A stretch of DNA of 45,058 nucleotides from NCBI RefSeq assembly GCF_000188195.1, contig NZ_GL831047.1, forward strand, positions 39,205-84,262. The letters are read 5' to 3'. Under the pieces are notes generated by a model. It was not told the DNA's origin. It did no database searches and worked only from the letters and a program-made list of their open reading frames with translations. Position numbers and translations under genes: made by a program. Below, piece after piece: positions 8,603 to 16,775 of this stretch; positions within the stretch are counted from its first letter, which is position 1; each line of letters begins with the position of its first letter. This DNA comes from Succinatimonas hippei YIT 12066 (lineage in GTDB: Bacteria; Pseudomonadota; Gammaproteobacteria; Enterobacterales; Succinivibrionaceae).

Positions 8603-9037
8603 ATGTTAAAAGGCATTTCATCGCTTATAAGTCCGGATCTGCTTTTTGCCATGGCAAAGATGGGACATGGCGACAGATTGGTTCTTGCCGATGCTAATTT
8701 CCCGGCTCACAGCGTGGGAAAAGATGCGTTTGTCATTCGTCAGGACGGTATTTTAATTCCTGAGCTTTTAAGTGAAGTTCTAAAGTTATTTCCGCTTGAT
8801 CATTTAACTTCTCCCTGTCATGTCATGCAGGTGTCAAAAGGTGATGTAGAAAGAGGTGTTCAAGTTCCGATTTGGAATGTATATCGGGAGATTATTGCAG
8901 CAAGCGGAGTCAATACGGATTTGGTCGAATATGAGCGTCAGGAATTTTATGCTGAAAGCCGTAAAGCTTTTGCGATAGTTCTTACCGGAGAAACTGCAGT
9001 ATATGGTAATTTAATGCTGACTAAAGGTGTTATATAA
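8603..9037 (+). CDS. fucU: L-fucose mutarotase (FucU/RbsD family)
   Basis: This cytoplasmic enzyme of 144 residues interconverts sugar anomers so that the isomerase gets the right form. It shows the RbsD/FucU features: LKGI..LISPDLLFAMAKMGHGDRLVLADANFPA with the conserved His22 (GHGD), and the C-terminal ERQEFYAESRKAFAIVLTGETAVYGNLMLTKG. AGGAA lies about 5 bases before the ATG. It directly follows fucI, and the next gene's ribosome-binding site overlaps its stop codon, indicating translational coupling with iclR. Confidence 0.94.
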   Translation: MLKGISSLISPDLLFAMAKMGHGDRLVLADANFPAHSVGKDAFVIRQDGILIPELLSEVLKLFPLDHLTSPCHVMQVSKGDVERGVQVPIWNVYREIIAASGVNTDLVEYERQEFYAESRKAFAIVLTGETAVYGNLMLTKGVI

Positions 9038-9047
9038 GGAGTTGGAA

Positions 9048-9788
9048 ATGCTGCAGAAATCCTTAGTTAAAGCATTGCAAATTATTGACTGCCTTTGTGG
9101 GGATAAAGAAGATTTCGGTATTTCTGAAATCAGTAAAGAGCTTAATCTTAATAAAAGCAATGTTTATGACATTATGACGACGTTTGAGCATTTCGGTTAT
9201 GTAAAGAAAGATCCGAAATCAAGACGTTACAGTTTATCAATTCGTTTTTTAGAAATAGCTCATAAAGTCAGTGCCCAATTTACTTGTCAGGCCAAAGCGC
9301 GGGATGTTATCAATAAAATTTCTGATGAAATCGGCGAGGTTGTTTATTTCGGTATTCCTAACGGAGATAAGGTGATGTATCTGGAAGGAGCATTCCCTCA
9401 TCAGAGCGTATCGGCAAAGCCGGTTATCGGTATGACAGCTCCTTTGACTTGTACGGGAATAGGCAAGGCTTTGTTGGCAAACTACAGTGAAGAGGATGCA
9501 GCTAAGGTTTTGTCTAAACCTCTTATTGCTTATACCGATAACACTATAACCGATCCGGTTTTACTTAAAGAAGAGTTAAGGAGAATTAAGCAGCGCGGCT
9601 ACAGCATTGACAATATGGAGCATGAATTCGGCATTAAATGCGTTGCCGTTCCGGTATTTAATCTTAGCAATCATTTGGAAGGAGCTTTAAGTATTACCGG
9701 TCCGTCTTTACGTTTTCCCGATGAGGTAGTTTTGAAGTATGCGCAGATTTTAAAAAATGCGGCTAATGTTATCGGAGGCAGAGTTTGA
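9048..9788 (+). CDS. IclR-family transcriptional regulator
   Basis: The protein has 246 residues. An N-terminal winged HTH (about 1-65: LVKALQIIDCLC..ISEISKELNLNKSNVYDIMTTFEHFGYV) is followed by an IclR effector domain (about 75-243: GDKVMYLEGAF, GMTAPLTCTGIGKALLA, RGYSIDNMEHEFGIKCVAVPV). The ATG at 9048 is chosen over an earlier GTG at 9027, because AAGGAG at 9036-9041 is spaced correctly for it and the GTG lies inside fucU. It sits within the operon it probably controls, giving feedback on fuc-TTT expression. Its ligand is presumably a small acid or sugar-derived metabolite. Confidence 0.93.
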   Translation: MLQKSLVKALQIIDCLCGDKEDFGISEISKELNLNKSNVYDIMTTFEHFGYVKKDPKSRRYSLSIRFLEIAHKVSAQFTCQAKARDVINKISDEIGEVVYFGIPNGDKVMYLEGAFPHQSVSAKPVIGMTAPLTCTGIGKALLANYSEEDAAKVLSKPLIAYTDNTITDPVLLKEELRRIKQRGYSIDNMEHEFGIKCVAVPVFNLSNHLEGALSITGPSLRFPDEVVLKYAQILKNAANVIGGRV

Positions 9789-10786
9789 TGTTAAAGCGTG
9801 ATTTTCATGTAATGGCCGCTAAGGAAAGTAAGATTGCTTTTAACATGTGCCATGCTTCTAATTTAATAAAATTAGATGACGGTACGATTATTACCGTATT
9901 TTTTGCCGGATCTCATGAAGGCAACAGCGACACTTCCATATACATGTGCAGAGCCAAAGCAGGGGAGTCTTCCGAGCCTGTAAAAATAGCCGGATCAGAT
10001 GAGGCGCATTGGAATCCGGTACTCTTTGCAGTAAGTGATGAAGAGTTGGTTCTTTTTTATAAAGTAGGCAATATTATTGCGACATGGAGAACCATGATTG
10101 TGCGCTCTTACGATAGAGGTCTGACTTGGTCTGAGCCTGAGGAATTGGTACCGGGTGATATCGGCGGCAGGGGGCCAGTGCGCAATAAACCGGTTAGGAT
10201 CAGCTCCGGTGCGATTTTATGTCCCGGATCTTTGGAAAACGGTCCGTGGCGGGCGTTTTTGGATATAAGTTATGATAATCTGCGTACTTTGGAAAAGAGC
10301 GCGGAAATATCCTATCAGGAAGAAGGAAACTTTTCACCTTTAAATAAAGGTATAGAAGTAAGTGAGCAGTCATTTTCGGGAAAGGGCGTAATTCAGCCTA
10401 CGATATGGGAAGATGATAAAGGCGTACATGTGCTTTTGCGTTCGACTTACGGCAAGGTTATAAGGGCAGACAGTATCGATGGCGGCAGAACTTTTTTGAA
10501 ACCGTATCCTGTCAATATGGATAACAATAACAGCGGACTTGATGCCGTATATGTAAACGGCAAGCTTTATTTAGTCTGCAATCCCGTAGGCGGCAATTGG
10601 GCTGACCGTACGCCGCTGACGCTGTTTTCATCAGAAGACGGCATTAATTTTAAAGAAGAAGCAGTATTAGCCGACGGTCCCGGTGAGTTCTCATATCCGT
10701 GCATCCGCGCTTACGACAATGCTCTTTATATTTCTTATACCTATTCGCGCAAAAATATTGCGCTTGACAAGTTCACTATAGACTAA
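9788..10786 (+). CDS. Cytoplasmic BNR/sialidase-like beta-propeller protein
   Basis: The protein has 332 residues and three Asp-box motifs: SYDRGLTW, SIDGGRTF and the weaker SSEDGINF. It also has the BNR_2-family stretches RGPVRNKPVRISSGAILCPGS and NNNSGLDAVYVNGKLYLVCNP, expected in a six-bladed propeller. There is no signal peptide, so it should act in the cytoplasm on an imported substrate. The ATG at 9788 overlaps the iclR stop by one base (TGATG) with GGAGG at 9774-9778; a TTG at 9785 is the alternative. A sialidase role is not shown: no clear N-terminal RIP-type Arg motif is visible. Context suggests processing of whatever the TTT system imports. Actual reaction unknown. Confidence 0.8.
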   Translation: MLKRDFHVMAAKESKIAFNMCHASNLIKLDDGTIITVFFAGSHEGNSDTSIYMCRAKAGESSEPVKIAGSDEAHWNPVLFAVSDEELVLFYKVGNIIATWRTMIVRSYDRGLTWSEPEELVPGDIGGRGPVRNKPVRISSGAILCPGSLENGPWRAFLDISYDNLRTLEKSAEISYQEEGNFSPLNKGIEVSEQSFSGKGVIQPTIWEDDKGVHVLLRSTYGKVIRADSIDGGRTFLKPYPVNMDNNNSGLDAVYVNGKLYLVCNPVGGNWADRTPLTLFSSEDGINFKEEAVLADGPGEFSYPCIRAYDNALYISYTYSRKNIALDKFTID

Positions 10787-10799
10787 GGAGACATAAACC

Positions 10800-11765
10800 A
10801 TGAAAAAACTTCAGCTTTTGTCCGCAGCCGTAGCAATCGGTCTTAGCGTTTTTGCCGCAGGCGCTGCCAATGCAGCATATCCTGAAGATAAAGACATTAC
10901 CGTGATTATTCCGAAAAATCCGGGCGGCGGCACCGATATCACCGCACGCGGACTTATTACCATGATGCAGCAGGATTTGGGTAATGCCAATTTCGTACCG
11001 CAGAACAAGCCGGACGGCAACGGCATCGTCGGTATGGTTGATGTTGCCAACGCCAAGCCGGACGGCTATACCTTGGGTATGGTCACCGTAGAGTTGGACA
11101 TTTTCCCGCATCAGGGCAAGACCAAGCTGACTTATGACCAGTTTGATTCCGTCATCGCTCCGATTGCCGCTCCTGCAGCTTTAATTGTTCCTGCTGATGC
11201 TCCTTATAATTCACTTGATGAGTTCGTGGCATACGTCAAAGAGCATCCGGGCGAAATCATGATGGGCAATTCCGGTGTCGGAGCCATTTGGCATATAGCA
11301 ACCTTAGCTTTTGAAAAAGAGTTCGGCGTTAAGGTTAAGCACATTCCTTATCCGAAGGGAACGGCAGACATTGCCGCAGCCATGGCCGGCAAGCACATCA
11401 ACGGCACCTTGGCCGACCCGTCGTCATTTAAGAGCCAGATTGAAGCCGGCAACTTGAAGATTTTAGCCGTAATGGCAGCTGAGCGCACTAAGATGTTCCC
11501 GGATGTTCCGACTTTTAAGGAATTAGGTCATGACATGACTATCCGTGCCTGGGCAACTTTAGTTGCTCCTAAGGGGACTCCGGAGGAAGCTTTGAAGATT
11601 TTGCGTGATTCAGCCAAGCGTGTTTCTTCAACTCCGGAATATGCCGAGTACTTCTTAAAGCAGGGCATTGACCCGACCTCAATTGTCGGAGTAGACGCCG
11701 ATAAGATGATGGAAGAAGACTTTGCCATGTACGGCGAGTTCATGAAGCAAATCATGGCTAAATAA
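10800..11765 (+). CDS. tctC: TTT transporter periplasmic receptor (TctC/Bug family)
   Basis: This is the solute receptor of a tripartite tricarboxylate-type transporter, 321 residues. The signal peptide is clear (MKKLQLLSAAVAIGLSVFAAGAANA, cleavage near 25). The mature part starts with YPEDKDITVIIPKNPGGGTDITAR, the Bug ligand loop, and contains GNSGVGAIWHIATLAFEKE and HIPYPKGTADIAAAMAGKHI typical of the family. AAGGAG at 10785-10790. First gene of tctC-tctB-tctA, 13 bases after the BNR gene. Bug receptors bind carboxylates or amides; the ligand here is unknown. By eye this and the next two genes use more G/C-rich codons than the rest of the operon. Confidence 0.94.
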   Translation: MKKLQLLSAAVAIGLSVFAAGAANAAYPEDKDITVIIPKNPGGGTDITARGLITMMQQDLGNANFVPQNKPDGNGIVGMVDVANAKPDGYTLGMVTVELDIFPHQGKTKLTYDQFDSVIAPIAAPAALIVPADAPYNSLDEFVAYVKEHPGEIMMGNSGVGAIWHIATLAFEKEFGVKVKHIPYPKGTADIAAAMAGKHINGTLADPSSFKSQIEAGNLKILAVMAAERTKMFPDVPTFKELGHDMTIRAWATLVAPKGTPEEALKILRDSAKRVSSTPEYAEYFLKQGIDPTSIVGVDADKMMEEDFAMYGEFMKQIMAK

Positions 11766-11797
11766 AGCAGTAAAGACGTCCGCGCGAGGTATTTTAT

Positions 11798-12268
11798 ATG
11801 ACGACAATGCAGGTTTGTAATTATATCGTTGCGATATTGACATTTATTATCGGAGGCGCCATAGCGTGGACGTCATACGGCTACGGCATTGAGATGACCG
11901 TGTTCGGGCCGGGGCCCGGATTTTGGCCGTTTATCTTGGCGGTGGGGCTTATTTTGGTAGCCTTGTTGATTGTTTTTGATACGGTTAAGCATAGAGAGAA
12001 TTACGGCAAAGAAAAAATCGTATTAGCAGCAGCTGAAAATATCGGTGTCTATAAAATGATGCTGCTGACCTTGGGTTACATAATTCTTATCTATCTTGTA
12101 GGTTTTTATGCGGCTACATTCTTATTCATGTGCGCGGCGATGAAGCTTTTGGGAGCGAAACGACTGGCCACCATGCTTACGGCTTCACTGGCGTTTTTAG
12201 CAATAATTTATGTAGTGTTCGGCATGCTGCTGCATATTGCCATGCCGGTTTCCGTTTTTATGGAGTAG
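11798..12268 (+). CDS. tctB: TTT transporter small membrane subunit (TctB family)
   Basis: The 156-residue membrane protein has about four hydrophobic helices (roughly 5-27, 38-60, 83-105, 115-150). The FGPGPGFWPFILAVGLILVALLI stretch near 32-54 is characteristic of TctB. It pairs with TctA in the inner membrane. GAGG precedes the ATG. It sits 32 bases after tctC and 4 bases before the chosen start of tctA. Confidence 0.9.
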   Translation: MTTMQVCNYIVAILTFIIGGAIAWTSYGYGIEMTVFGPGPGFWPFILAVGLILVALLIVFDTVKHRENYGKEKIVLAAAENIGVYKMMLLTLGYIILIYLVGFYAATFLFMCAAMKLLGAKRLATMLTASLAFLAIIYVVFGMLLHIAMPVSVFME

Positions 12269-12272
12269 GGCT

Positions 12273-13763
12273 ATGGATGCGGTATTAGAGGCAATTGCCA
12301 TTTTAGCAACCTTTGAGAATGTAGGTTTGCTGCTTGCGGGAACGGCGGTAGGCATTTTTATCGGTGCTATGCCGGGACTTAGCGTCAACATGGGACTTGC
12401 TTTGCTGTTCCCGATAACTTTCAGTGTCGGCGGTATGAGCGGTATCGTGATGCTGCTCGGCATTTACTGCGGTGCAATTTACGGAGGCTCAATTACGGCT
12501 ATATTGCTGCGTACGCCGGGAACTCCGGCATCGGCGGCTACTACGCTTGACGGCTATCCGATGGCGATGATTAACGGGCAGCCGGGGCGGGCGTTATCCA
12601 TTTCGACTATGGCTTCGACTTTCGGCGGCGTATTTTCTACCGTTTGTTTGGTTTTATTCGCTCCGATGCTGGCCAAGGTAGCATTGCAGTTCAGCAAGCC
12701 TGAGTATTTTGCTCTTGCTGTATTCGGCATCAGCATGATAACGTCGGTGTCATCAGGCTCAATTTTAAAGGGGCTGGTAAGCTGCTTAATCGGCTTGTTC
12801 ATTGCTACTATCGGTCTTGACGCCATGTCGGGTCTTGAGAGATTCACTCTGGGTACTTTGTATCTGTCAGGCGGTGTATCTTTCATGCCGATATTGATAG
12901 GATTGTTCGCGTTGACTCAGGTGTTCGTCAATGTCGAGGATGCATATAAAAACGAGCAGAAAAAGCAGAACATCAAGATTGACAACGTATTACCCACTTG
13001 GGCTGATTTTAAATTAACATTGTCGACTTTGCTGCGCTCTTCCTGTATCGGCACTTTTATCGGCTGCGTACCGGGAACGGGCGGTGATATTTCTTCCTGG
13101 ATATCCTATGACCAGGCCAAACGCTGGGCTAAAGATAAGTCACAGTTCGGCAAAGGCGATCCGCGCGGAATTGCCGCTTCAGAATCAGGAAACAACTCGA
13201 TTGTCGGCGGAGCTTTTATTCCGGTATTGACCCTGGGTATTCCGGGAGACGGTGCCACTGCAATTATCTTGGGAGCCCTGATGGTACACGGCATGCAGCC
13301 CGGACCTTTGCTCTTTGTTGACCATGCTCCTGATGTATATGCAATATTTATCGGCATGATGGCGGCTAATATCGTGATGGGCATTATGGGATTTTCTTTA
13401 ATCCGCCTGTTCGTCAAGGTAGTTAATATTCCGCGCATCATCCTGCTGCCGATTATTACCATTATGGCGATAATCGGTACCTATTCTTACAATAACTCCA
13501 TGAACGACGTACTTATTATGTTTGCCGCAGGTATTGTCGGATATTTCATGTATAAGATAGGTATGGGCGTTCCGGGGGTAATTATCGGCATTATTTTAGG
13601 CTCGCTTGCCGAGCAGAACTTTACGGGTTCATTGATGATGAGCGACGGCAGTTTGTCCATTTTCGCCACCAATCCGATTTGTGCCGTCTTCCTCGTGCTG
13701 TCGGTGATATCTTTGCTCTCTCCTTTGTATAAAGGAATGCTTGGCAAGATGTTTAAAAATTAG
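12273..13763 (+). CDS. tctA: TTT transporter large membrane subunit (TctA family)
   Basis: This is the large translocation subunit, 496 residues from the ATG at 12273, which has GGAG at 12262-12265. A longer frame starts at 12237 but it overlaps the end of tctB. Signatures: GAMPGLSVNMGLALLFPITF at the N-terminus, GAIYGGSITAILLRTPGTPA near 70, GCVPGTGGDISSWISYDQAK near 260-280, and the second conserved GNNSIVGGAFIPVLTLGIPG with GMQPGPLLF near 300-350. Last gene of the operon, followed by a strong terminator. Confidence 0.95.
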   Translation: MDAVLEAIAILATFENVGLLLAGTAVGIFIGAMPGLSVNMGLALLFPITFSVGGMSGIVMLLGIYCGAIYGGSITAILLRTPGTPASAATTLDGYPMAMINGQPGRALSISTMASTFGGVFSTVCLVLFAPMLAKVALQFSKPEYFALAVFGISMITSVSSGSILKGLVSCLIGLFIATIGLDAMSGLERFTLGTLYLSGGVSFMPILIGLFALTQVFVNVEDAYKNEQKKQNIKIDNVLPTWADFKLTLSTLLRSSCIGTFIGCVPGTGGDISSWISYDQAKRWAKDKSQFGKGDPRGIAASESGNNSIVGGAFIPVLTLGIPGDGATAIILGALMVHGMQPGPLLFVDHAPDVYAIFIGMMAANIVMGIMGFSLIRLFVKVVNIPRIILLPIITIMAIIGTYSYNNSMNDVLIMFAAGIVGYFMYKIGMGVPGVIIGIILGSLAEQNFTGSLMMSDGSLSIFATNPICAVFLVLSVISLLSPLYKGMLGKMFKN

Positions 13764-13792
13764 CAGATATTAAAAATTAAATTTCAGCTTTT

Positions 13793-13830
13793 AATCCTCA
13801 GTTTGTCATCTCCCGCTGAGGATTTTTTTT
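13793..13830 (+). terminator. Terminator of the fuc-TTT operon
   Basis: AATCCTCAG (13793-13801) pairs with CTGAGGATT (13816-13824) over a 14-nt loop and is followed by a T run to 13830. It lies 30 bases past the tctA stop. Confidence 0.88.
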
Positions 13831-13854
13831 ATCAAAAAAGTTCAGCAGCTAAAA

Positions 13855-14109
13855 CTCTGTTCTTCAGAACGGAGATATAAGGCATATGCTATACTGCTGT
13901 CAGATAAAGTCTCACAAATTCAGACAAAAACCAAGTCTGTATTTACAAAGACATTAAATCAACATAAACAAGGGCAGGACTTGCCCGGATTGCCTGTCAA
14001 GCGAACCTCATAAGAGGTCGGCAGCAAGAGCCCGCCGAAGCTAATAACATTAGCACTATTGTTGTTTAGCAGTAGGAATCCCCAGTCTTTAGACCGAGGA
14101 GGAAGTCAA
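13855..14109 (+). mobile_element. Hairpin chain ending in an IS605-type right end / omega-RNA-like motif, no tnpB
   Basis: The gap between tctA and the next gene holds no ORF but a run of stems: CTCTGTTC/GAACGGAG (13855-13874, one wobble), CAGAC/GTCTG (13921-13939), GGGCA/TGCCC (13972-13986), ACCTC/GAGGT (14005-14018), TCGGC/GCCGA (14018-14038) and GCTAAT/ATTAGC (14040-14054). It ends in GGAATCCCC-AGTCTTTAGAC-CGAGGAGGAAGTCAA (14075-14109). That end matches the general form of IS200/IS605 right ends, where tnpB omega-RNAs terminate. The first hairpin could be the left end, giving a non-autonomous element of about 255 bp. Neither tnpA nor tnpB coding sequence is recognisable. Recognition is from memory of the motif, not a search. 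Confidence 0.5.
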
Positions 14110-14149
14110 ACTTGATAAATAAACAAGTTACTATTTTTTAAGTGGTATT

Positions 14150-15820
14150 ATGATCGATTATTCCAAACTGCCATTAAGCATTACAGCATTTAGCGAATTT
14201 TGTGAAAGAAACAAAATCTATATTGATAAAACGGATTTAGTCGCTAAATTGGCTCAATTTGATGCTCCGATTTTTCTATCCCGTCCGCGCAGATTTGGTA
14301 AATCGACATTAGTAAGCACTTTTCATGAGCTTTTCTCAAACGGTCTTGATAAATTTCAAGGTCTTAAAATTGTCACTGAAAACTTATGGAAAGATACGAC
14401 TTATAAAGTCATACATTTAGATTTTTCAATAATAAAAGAGAGAGGGGAAAGGTCTTTTGACCAATCCTTGCTCACGCAGTTAAAAATAGCATGCAAAGAT
14501 TTACCGGAAAATACTGATTTAGCAGATAGCTCCAATACCTATTTGCAGTTTTTTCTAACACAACAAAGCGATACTAAATTTGTTTTGTTGATTGATGAAT
14601 ATGACGCCCCTTTAACTGCAGTGATGGGAGATAAAGAGGAGTTTGAATCAAGAAGAAGAGTATTATCAAACTTCTTCTCCACGATAAAAGCCTATTCAGG
14701 CAAATTTCGCTTTATTTTTATCACTGGAGTGACACGTTATTCAAATACTTCAATATTCTCCGCCTTCAATAATATTGAAGACATAAGTTTTAATCCTGAT
14801 TACGGCGCTATTGTCGGTTACACTCAAGCTGAGCTTGAGAATTATTTTAAAGACTACATTGAATACGCAGCTAAAGCGTTAAACAAAAAAGAAAAGACTG
14901 ATAAATATACCTATGAGCTTATTTTAGAAGAGCTCAAAAATAATTATGACGGCTATTCATTTGATGAAGAGTGTGAATGGCATGTTTATAACCCGTGGTC
15001 AATATTAAACTTTTTTAAAAACGCACAGCGCGGTTTTAAGCCCTATTGGCTTGAGACGGGTGGGGCGAAGCCGTCGCTTTTGGTAAATTATCTAAATACT
15101 TTTATTGATAAAAAAGTAAAGAAGACCGAGCTTGTCGATTATTTAAATCTTGAGTTTATAAAAAGAACCAACATCGCGGCATTATCTCCCACGATAACAA
15201 GTATTGAGGATGAGAACTTTCCTTTCTTTGCCATTTTGTACCAGGCAGGGTATTTTACGATTAAAGATACTGATGCTCCCGACCTCATGGTCGGCATACC
15301 AAATCTTGAGGTAAAGGAAGCTTTTGCCGATATCGTGCTTGAGAAACTAACGAATAAGGACGGCACGGCTTTAAGGGAGAGCTATAAGCAGGCGATAAAG
15401 GGTGCACTTAACACCAAAGACTTTAAAGCGCTAAAAGATGAATTCAACAAAATCTTAAATGAATTTTCCTATGAAAGCGTAATAAGTTTTAAAGAATACG
15501 CCTTTCGTGATGTTTATAAAGTGATGCTGCAACTACTTGGCTACAACACCTATACTGAGTATCAGACGGCACTTGGAAGAAGCGATTTATGCTTTGAAGA
15601 TGACAGAAGACTTTATATCTGTGAATTTAAGGTTATAGGCAGGGCTGACAATGTTCAAGAGAAGCTTGCTGATGCCAAAGAACAAATCAGGGAAAAGAAG
15701 TATGGTTTAAGAATCACCGATAAGGAAGTTATTACGCTTGCCGTTATCATTGTTAATGAAAACGCAAGCGACAAGCATAAACCTATGCGTGAAGTTGCTG
15801 CAATTGAAGAGGTCATTTAG
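14150..15820 (+). CDS. AAA-ATPase-like protein with C-terminal PD-(D/E)XK nuclease domain
   Basis: The protein has 556 residues. The N-terminal P-loop ATPase (AAA-ATPase_like, PF09820 type) has Walker A RRFGKST (Lys51), Walker B FVLLIDEYDAPL near 147-158 and the arginine-rich FITGVTRYSNTSIFSAFNN sensor region. The C-terminal PDDEXK_9-type nuclease fold has Asp479 (GRSD), Glu492 and Lys494 (CEFK). Such genes are multi-copy in many gut and oral bacteria; their role is unproven (defence or mobile-element related has been suggested). The window itself has a second, broken copy at 1-305. The 5' leader is the IS605-like hairpin region, and the ribosome-binding site is weak. Confidence 0.85.
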   Translation: MIDYSKLPLSITAFSEFCERNKIYIDKTDLVAKLAQFDAPIFLSRPRRFGKSTLVSTFHELFSNGLDKFQGLKIVTENLWKDTTYKVIHLDFSIIKERGERSFDQSLLTQLKIACKDLPENTDLADSSNTYLQFFLTQQSDTKFVLLIDEYDAPLTAVMGDKEEFESRRRVLSNFFSTIKAYSGKFRFIFITGVTRYSNTSIFSAFNNIEDISFNPDYGAIVGYTQAELENYFKDYIEYAAKALNKKEKTDKYTYELILEELKNNYDGYSFDEECEWHVYNPWSILNFFKNAQRGFKPYWLETGGAKPSLLVNYLNTFIDKKVKKTELVDYLNLEFIKRTNIAALSPTITSIEDENFPFFAILYQAGYFTIKDTDAPDLMVGIPNLEVKEAFADIVLEKLTNKDGTALRESYKQAIKGALNTKDFKALKDEFNKILNEFSYESVISFKEYAFRDVYKVMLQLLGYNTYTEYQTALGRSDLCFEDDRRLYICEFKVIGRADNVQEKLADAKEQIREKKYGLRITDKEVITLAVIIVNENASDKHKPMREVAAIEEVI

Positions 15821-15896
15821 ACGGATCATAATCAAAATATGTGAACAAAATGAGTGTTATAGTGCTCTTGTTGATGGCAGTTTTGTGAAAAACAAC

Positions 15897-15928
15897 AAAA
15901 AATTGTGCGTCCGAGCTGGACGCACAAT
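15897..15928 (-). terminator. Terminator of the otn-TRAP-BKACE operon
   Basis: ATTGTGCGTCC (15902-15912) and GGACGCACAAT (15918-15928) form an 11-bp perfect stem with a 5-nt loop. On the minus strand it is followed by a T run (15897-15902). It lies 26 bases past the BKACE stop codon. Convergent with the AAA-ATPase-like gene, which may share it. Confidence 0.85.
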
Positions 15929-15953
15929 GACAAGGTGAATTTTTTAAATATTT

Positions 15954-16763
15954 TTAAGCGCCAATCTTAAAGAAGGCACGAGCCTCAGCAGGGGTCATAA
16001 CTTCTTTATCCATAGCACGGATTAAATCAGCAGCCTTTTTGACGATAGGAGCGTTGGTGGAGACTTGAGTGTTAGGATCAAGGTAGTCACTATCTTCAAA
16101 TCCGACACGTACTGTCTTAGCTCCCATACCTAAAGCGGCAGCAAAAATTCCCATGTCTTTACGCCCTGAGTGGGTAATACCCCAAACGGCCCCTTCAGGT
16201 ATCATGTCTATCATCATGGCAAGTGCTTTAGGAGTTGCCGGTGCTTCACCTTTATGTCCTAAAACGACACTAAAGAGTACCGGTTTGACGAAGTCATATT
16301 TTTGCATCAGTTCAAACATGGTATTTGTGTGACCGATTTCAAAAGTTTCGACTTCGGGAATTTTTTTATATTTAAGAAGCTGCTGCACACAGTATTCAAC
16401 ATCTTCAGGACGATTTACATATACGCCTTTGCCCAAGTTTGTTGATCCGACATTAAGTGAACAGGCTTCAACTAAAGGAAGAGGCACAGGAGCGCAACGC
16501 TCCTCAATTGTCAGATCGGAAATTCCGCCGGTTGACACTTCAATAATAATATCGGAGTCTTTGCGAATAAGTTTCAAAGTCTCTTCAAGTAATGAGGTGT
16601 CAGGAGTTAAAGATCCGTCTTTAGCGCGTACATGTAAGTGCACCATGGCTGCGCCGTTTTTATAGCATTCAAGGACGTCAGCAGCAATAGCTTCCGGAAT
16701 GATATCTTTGCATGTCGCGGCAACCGGTGCGACGTTAATCATTACTTTATTTTCAAAATTCAT
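15954..16763 (-). CDS. Beta-keto acid cleavage enzyme (BKACE, DUF849)
   Basis: This is a TIM-barrel Zn enzyme of 269 residues. The family transfers acetyl-CoA onto a beta-keto acid to give acetoacetate and a new acyl-CoA. Zn ligands HLH (His42, His44 in MVHLHVRAKDGS) are present, as are the conserved VSTGG near 76 and VRVGFED near 220. It is the last gene after the second TRAP system, behind a terminator-like hairpin that could separate its expression. A BKACE in an acid-sugar operon suggests that a beta-keto acid arises from the imported substrate. The specific substrate cannot be inferred. Confidence 0.87.
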   Translation of the reverse strand: MNFENKVMINVAPVAATCKDIIPEAIAADVLECYKNGAAMVHLHVRAKDGSLTPDTSLLEETLKLIRKDSDIIIEVSTGGISDLTIEERCAPVPLPLVEACSLNVGSTNLGKGVYVNRPEDVEYCVQQLLKYKKIPEVETFEIGHTNTMFELMQKYDFVKPVLFSVVLGHKGEAPATPKALAMMIDMIPEGAVWGITHSGRKDMGIFAAALGMGAKTVRVGFEDSDYLDPNTQVSTNAPIVKKAADLIRAMDKEVMTPAEARAFFKIGA

Positions 16764-16775
16764 AACTACACCTTG

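Noticed and set aside
9788-10786. True exo-sialidase (nan pathway)
   Set aside because: No signal peptide, no clear RIP arginine motif and no nanA/K/E set nearby; the DapA-family gene at 4185 lies in a different operon and has an altered substrate motif.
14110-14149. Canonical riboswitch in the leader of the AAA-ATPase-like gene
   Set aside because: The upstream hairpins do not match a riboswitch class I know, and the terminal module fits an IS605 right end better.
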